Position numbers and translations under genes: made by a program. Below, one piece after another: positions 63,301 through 64,000 of a stretch of 64,000 nucleotides of DNA; positions within the stretch are counted from its first letter, which is position 1, and every line of letters begins with the position of its first letter. This stretch comes from Methylophilus sp. TWE2 (lineage in GTDB: Bacteria > Pseudomonadota > Gammaproteobacteria > Burkholderiales > Methylophilaceae), in NCBI RefSeq assembly GCF_001183865.1, contig NZ_CP012020.1, positions 2,785,839-2,849,838 of the forward strand, written 5' to 3'. The notes under the pieces are model-generated. The model worked only from the letters and a program-made list of their open reading frames with translations, was not told where the DNA came from and did no database searches.

Positions 63301-64000
63301 GCGTCACCGCAGAATACCTGTCTAGCGCTGACCAGATCCAGATCAAAATGGCGCAAGGTGCCAAGCCTGGTGAAGGTGGTCAGTTACCGGGTCACAAGGT
63401 GTCCCCATACATTGCGAAATTGCGTTTCTCTGTGCCTGGCGTGGGCTTGATTTCACCACCGCCACACCACGACATTTACTCCATTGAGGATCTGGCACAG
63501 TTAATTCACGATTTGAAAAACGCCAATCCTAAAGCGTCTATCTCTGTCAAACTGGTGTCTGAAACCGGGATTGGTACCGTTGCTGCCGGCGTAGCCAAGG
63601 CCAAATCTGACCACATTGTGGTCGCAGGCCACGATGGTGGTACGGGTGCTTCTCCGATTTCATCGATCAAACATGCCGGTACACCATGGGAACTCGGCTT
63701 GGCCGAAACCCAGCAAACCCTGGTCTTGAACCAGTTGCGCGGTCGCGTCGTAGTGCAAGTTGACGGGCAAATGAAAACTGGCCGTGACGTGCTGATTGGT
63801 GCCTTGCTAGGTGCTGACGAGTTTGGTTTTGCGACCGCACCACTGGTGGTTGAAGGCTGTATCATGATGCGTAAGTGTCATCTGAACACCTGCCCGGTAG
63901 GGGTGGCGACGCAAGATCCTGAGTTGCGCAAGAAATTTACCGGCCAGCCAGAGCATGTGGTGAACTACTTCTTCTTTGTGGCTGAAGAAGTGCGTGAACT
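60357..64000 (+). CDS. gltB: glutamate synthase large subunit (partial, 3' end outside window)
   Basis: Large subunit of NADPH-GOGAT, which transfers the amide nitrogen of glutamine to 2-oxoglutarate. About 1214 of an expected ~1500 residues are visible. Residues 1-42 are a propeptide, and the N-terminal nucleophile of the glutaminase domain is Cys43 ([13 protein letters not shown]). The central domain follows, then the FMN-binding synthase domain ([60 protein letters not shown]) and the 3Fe-4S cysteines ([13 protein letters not shown]). The frame is open to base 64000. gltD is expected next, outside. With glutamine synthetase it assimilates ammonia. Confidence 0.97.
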   Translation, partial: MDMQSDNNVMSASQDTATALDDQFGLAPQSQGLYDRRHEKDSCGVGFVAHIKGQKSHDIVAKGLQLLDNLTHRGATGYDPKLGDGAGLLMQMPDTFMREEAAKLGMTLPAAGQYAVGQAFLPQNADNRAKCEAIFAQIIAEENQTLLGWRDVPVDNSNIADAARAVEPTMRQVFIASTVADNNSFERKCFVIRKRIEHAIRALNLQDKAQFYMPSFSSRTIVYKGMLLANEVGVYYKDLKDERVVSALALVHQRFSTNTFPAWDLAHPFRMIAHNGEINTVQGNVNWMTARHETIKSAVLGEDLEKLWPLIVEGQSDSACFDNCLELLVAGGYSLPHAMMMLIPEAWNNNPLMDEDRRAFYEYHAAIMEPWDGPAAVAFTDGKMIGATLDRNGLRPARYLVTEDDIVMMASEMGVITFPQEKIVKKWRLQPGKMLLIDMEQGRIIDDEEVKTELAQAKPYRQWIEQTRFHLAELPSVGAGEISLKADLLDTQQAFGYSQEDLKFVLQPMIDNGEEGSGSMGNDAALPVLSNKAKTLYNYFKQLFAQVTNPPIDPIREELVMSLVTFIGPKPNLLAVDETNPPLRLESSQPVLSLDGLEKLKQIETLTKGQFKSIVLDLTYDAADGKDGMKQALDILHDQAEKAVHDGYNVLILSDRAVSASRIAIPALLACSATHEFLVKAGLRTSTGLVIDTGSAREVHHFALLAGYGAEAVCPWLVYETMKTLTSDVEKAGKNFVKAIGKGLYKVMSKMGISTYQSYCGAQIFEAIGLNSQFVNDYFTGTVSQIEGIGLEQVAEETVRMHQQAFGNDPVLSNALEAGGEYAFRVRGEEHLWTPMSISKLQNATRTGKYETYKEYAALINDQTRRHMTLRGLFEIKSAGKAIPLDQVESAKEIVKRFATGAMSLGSISTEAHATLAIAMNRIGGKSNTGEGGEDVKRFIPVQVDSSIAKVLGSDLIEADVALKAGDSLRSRIKQVASGRFGVTAEYLSSADQIQIKMAQGAKPGEGGQLPGHKVSPYIAKLRFSVPGVGLISPPPHHDIYSIEDLAQLIHDLKNANPKASISVKLVSETGIGTVAAGVAKAKSDHIVVAGHDGGTGASPISSIKHAGTPWELGLAETQQTLVLNQLRGRVVVQVDGQMKTGRDVLIGALLGADEFGFATAPLVVEGCIMMRKCHLNTCPVGVATQDPELRKKFTGQPEHVVNYFFFVAEEVRE

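Noticed and set aside
1..64000. CRISPR arrays, tRNA or rRNA genes, insertion-sequence transposases, prophage genes
   Set aside because: I looked for regular spaced repeats, CCA-ended cloverleaf-like stretches and transposase or phage motifs and found none I could support.

Overview
The window is a gene-dense stretch of a Gram-negative chromosome of moderate G+C. Gene content and order point to a betaproteobacterium, most likely an obligate methylotroph of the Methylophilaceae (Methylophilus/Methylovorus type). Betaproteobacterial signs are kdsD-lptCAB-rpoN, rplM-rpsI-argC with bactofilin and erpA, a purM run with DUF3108 proteins and an RsmB-type methyltransferase, and an AI-2E permease next to hda. 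Methylotrophy signs are a 23-codon pqqA, a fused SoxYZ-like carrier of the quinoprotein-dehydrogenase-associated type, and gnd for the oxidative ribulose monophosphate cycle. The genus is inference. I see no rRNA, tRNA, transposase, prophage or CRISPR array.

Layout. 1-6.3 kb: the end of a PilR-like regulator, a CaCA exchanger, then ampD translationally coupled to a lipoprotein adaptor and an RND pump. 6.3-9.2 kb: a DMT exporter preceded by a Cys-rich leader ORF with competing hairpins, a GNAT enzyme and a dicarboxylate/amino-acid symporter. 9.2-10.5 kb: an AT-rich stretch with a small lipoprotein, then pqqA. 10.6-17.9 kb: purM, two DUF3108 proteins and an rRNA methyltransferase on minus; AI-2E permease and hda on plus; a CHASE3-GGDEF cyclase. 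18-25 kb: a COG2509 flavoprotein, ahpC/ahpF, the SoxYZ-like carrier with an M48 protease, and moaC. 25.2-25.7 kb: a non-coding element with long inverted ends. 26-36.5 kb: thiO, a Kef-type antiporter, kdsD-lptCAB-rpoN, tyrS and anmK.

36.6-45 kb: gltA, then speH divergent from a six-gene run (SPFH-SHOCT protein, double-zinc-ribbon DUF4178 membrane protein, a 47-aa membrane peptide, DUF350, membrane-bound aminopropyltransferase, Tat-exported flavin amine oxidase) that looks like a polyamine/envelope module. 45-48.3 kb: rplM-rpsI-argC-coiled-coil protein-bactofilin-erpA. 48.5-54.3 kb: a FimV-like protein facing thiS-thiG-apaG-mltA-ubiC-ubiA. 54.6-64 kb: a solitary 62-aa protein, gnd, a dienelactone hydrolase, a secreted serine protease, hemL, and gltB running off the right edge.

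Shared themes are envelope maintenance (lptCAB, kdsD, mltA, ampD, anmK, bactofilin, M48 protease), peroxide defence (ahpCF), cofactor synthesis (thiamine, ubiquinone, haem, molybdopterin, PQQ) and nitrogen/carbon entry (gltB, gltA, gnd). The two places most worth attention are the Cys-codon leader in front of the DMT exporter (7.2-7.3 kb) and the polyamine/SPFH operon (38.0-45.0 kb).
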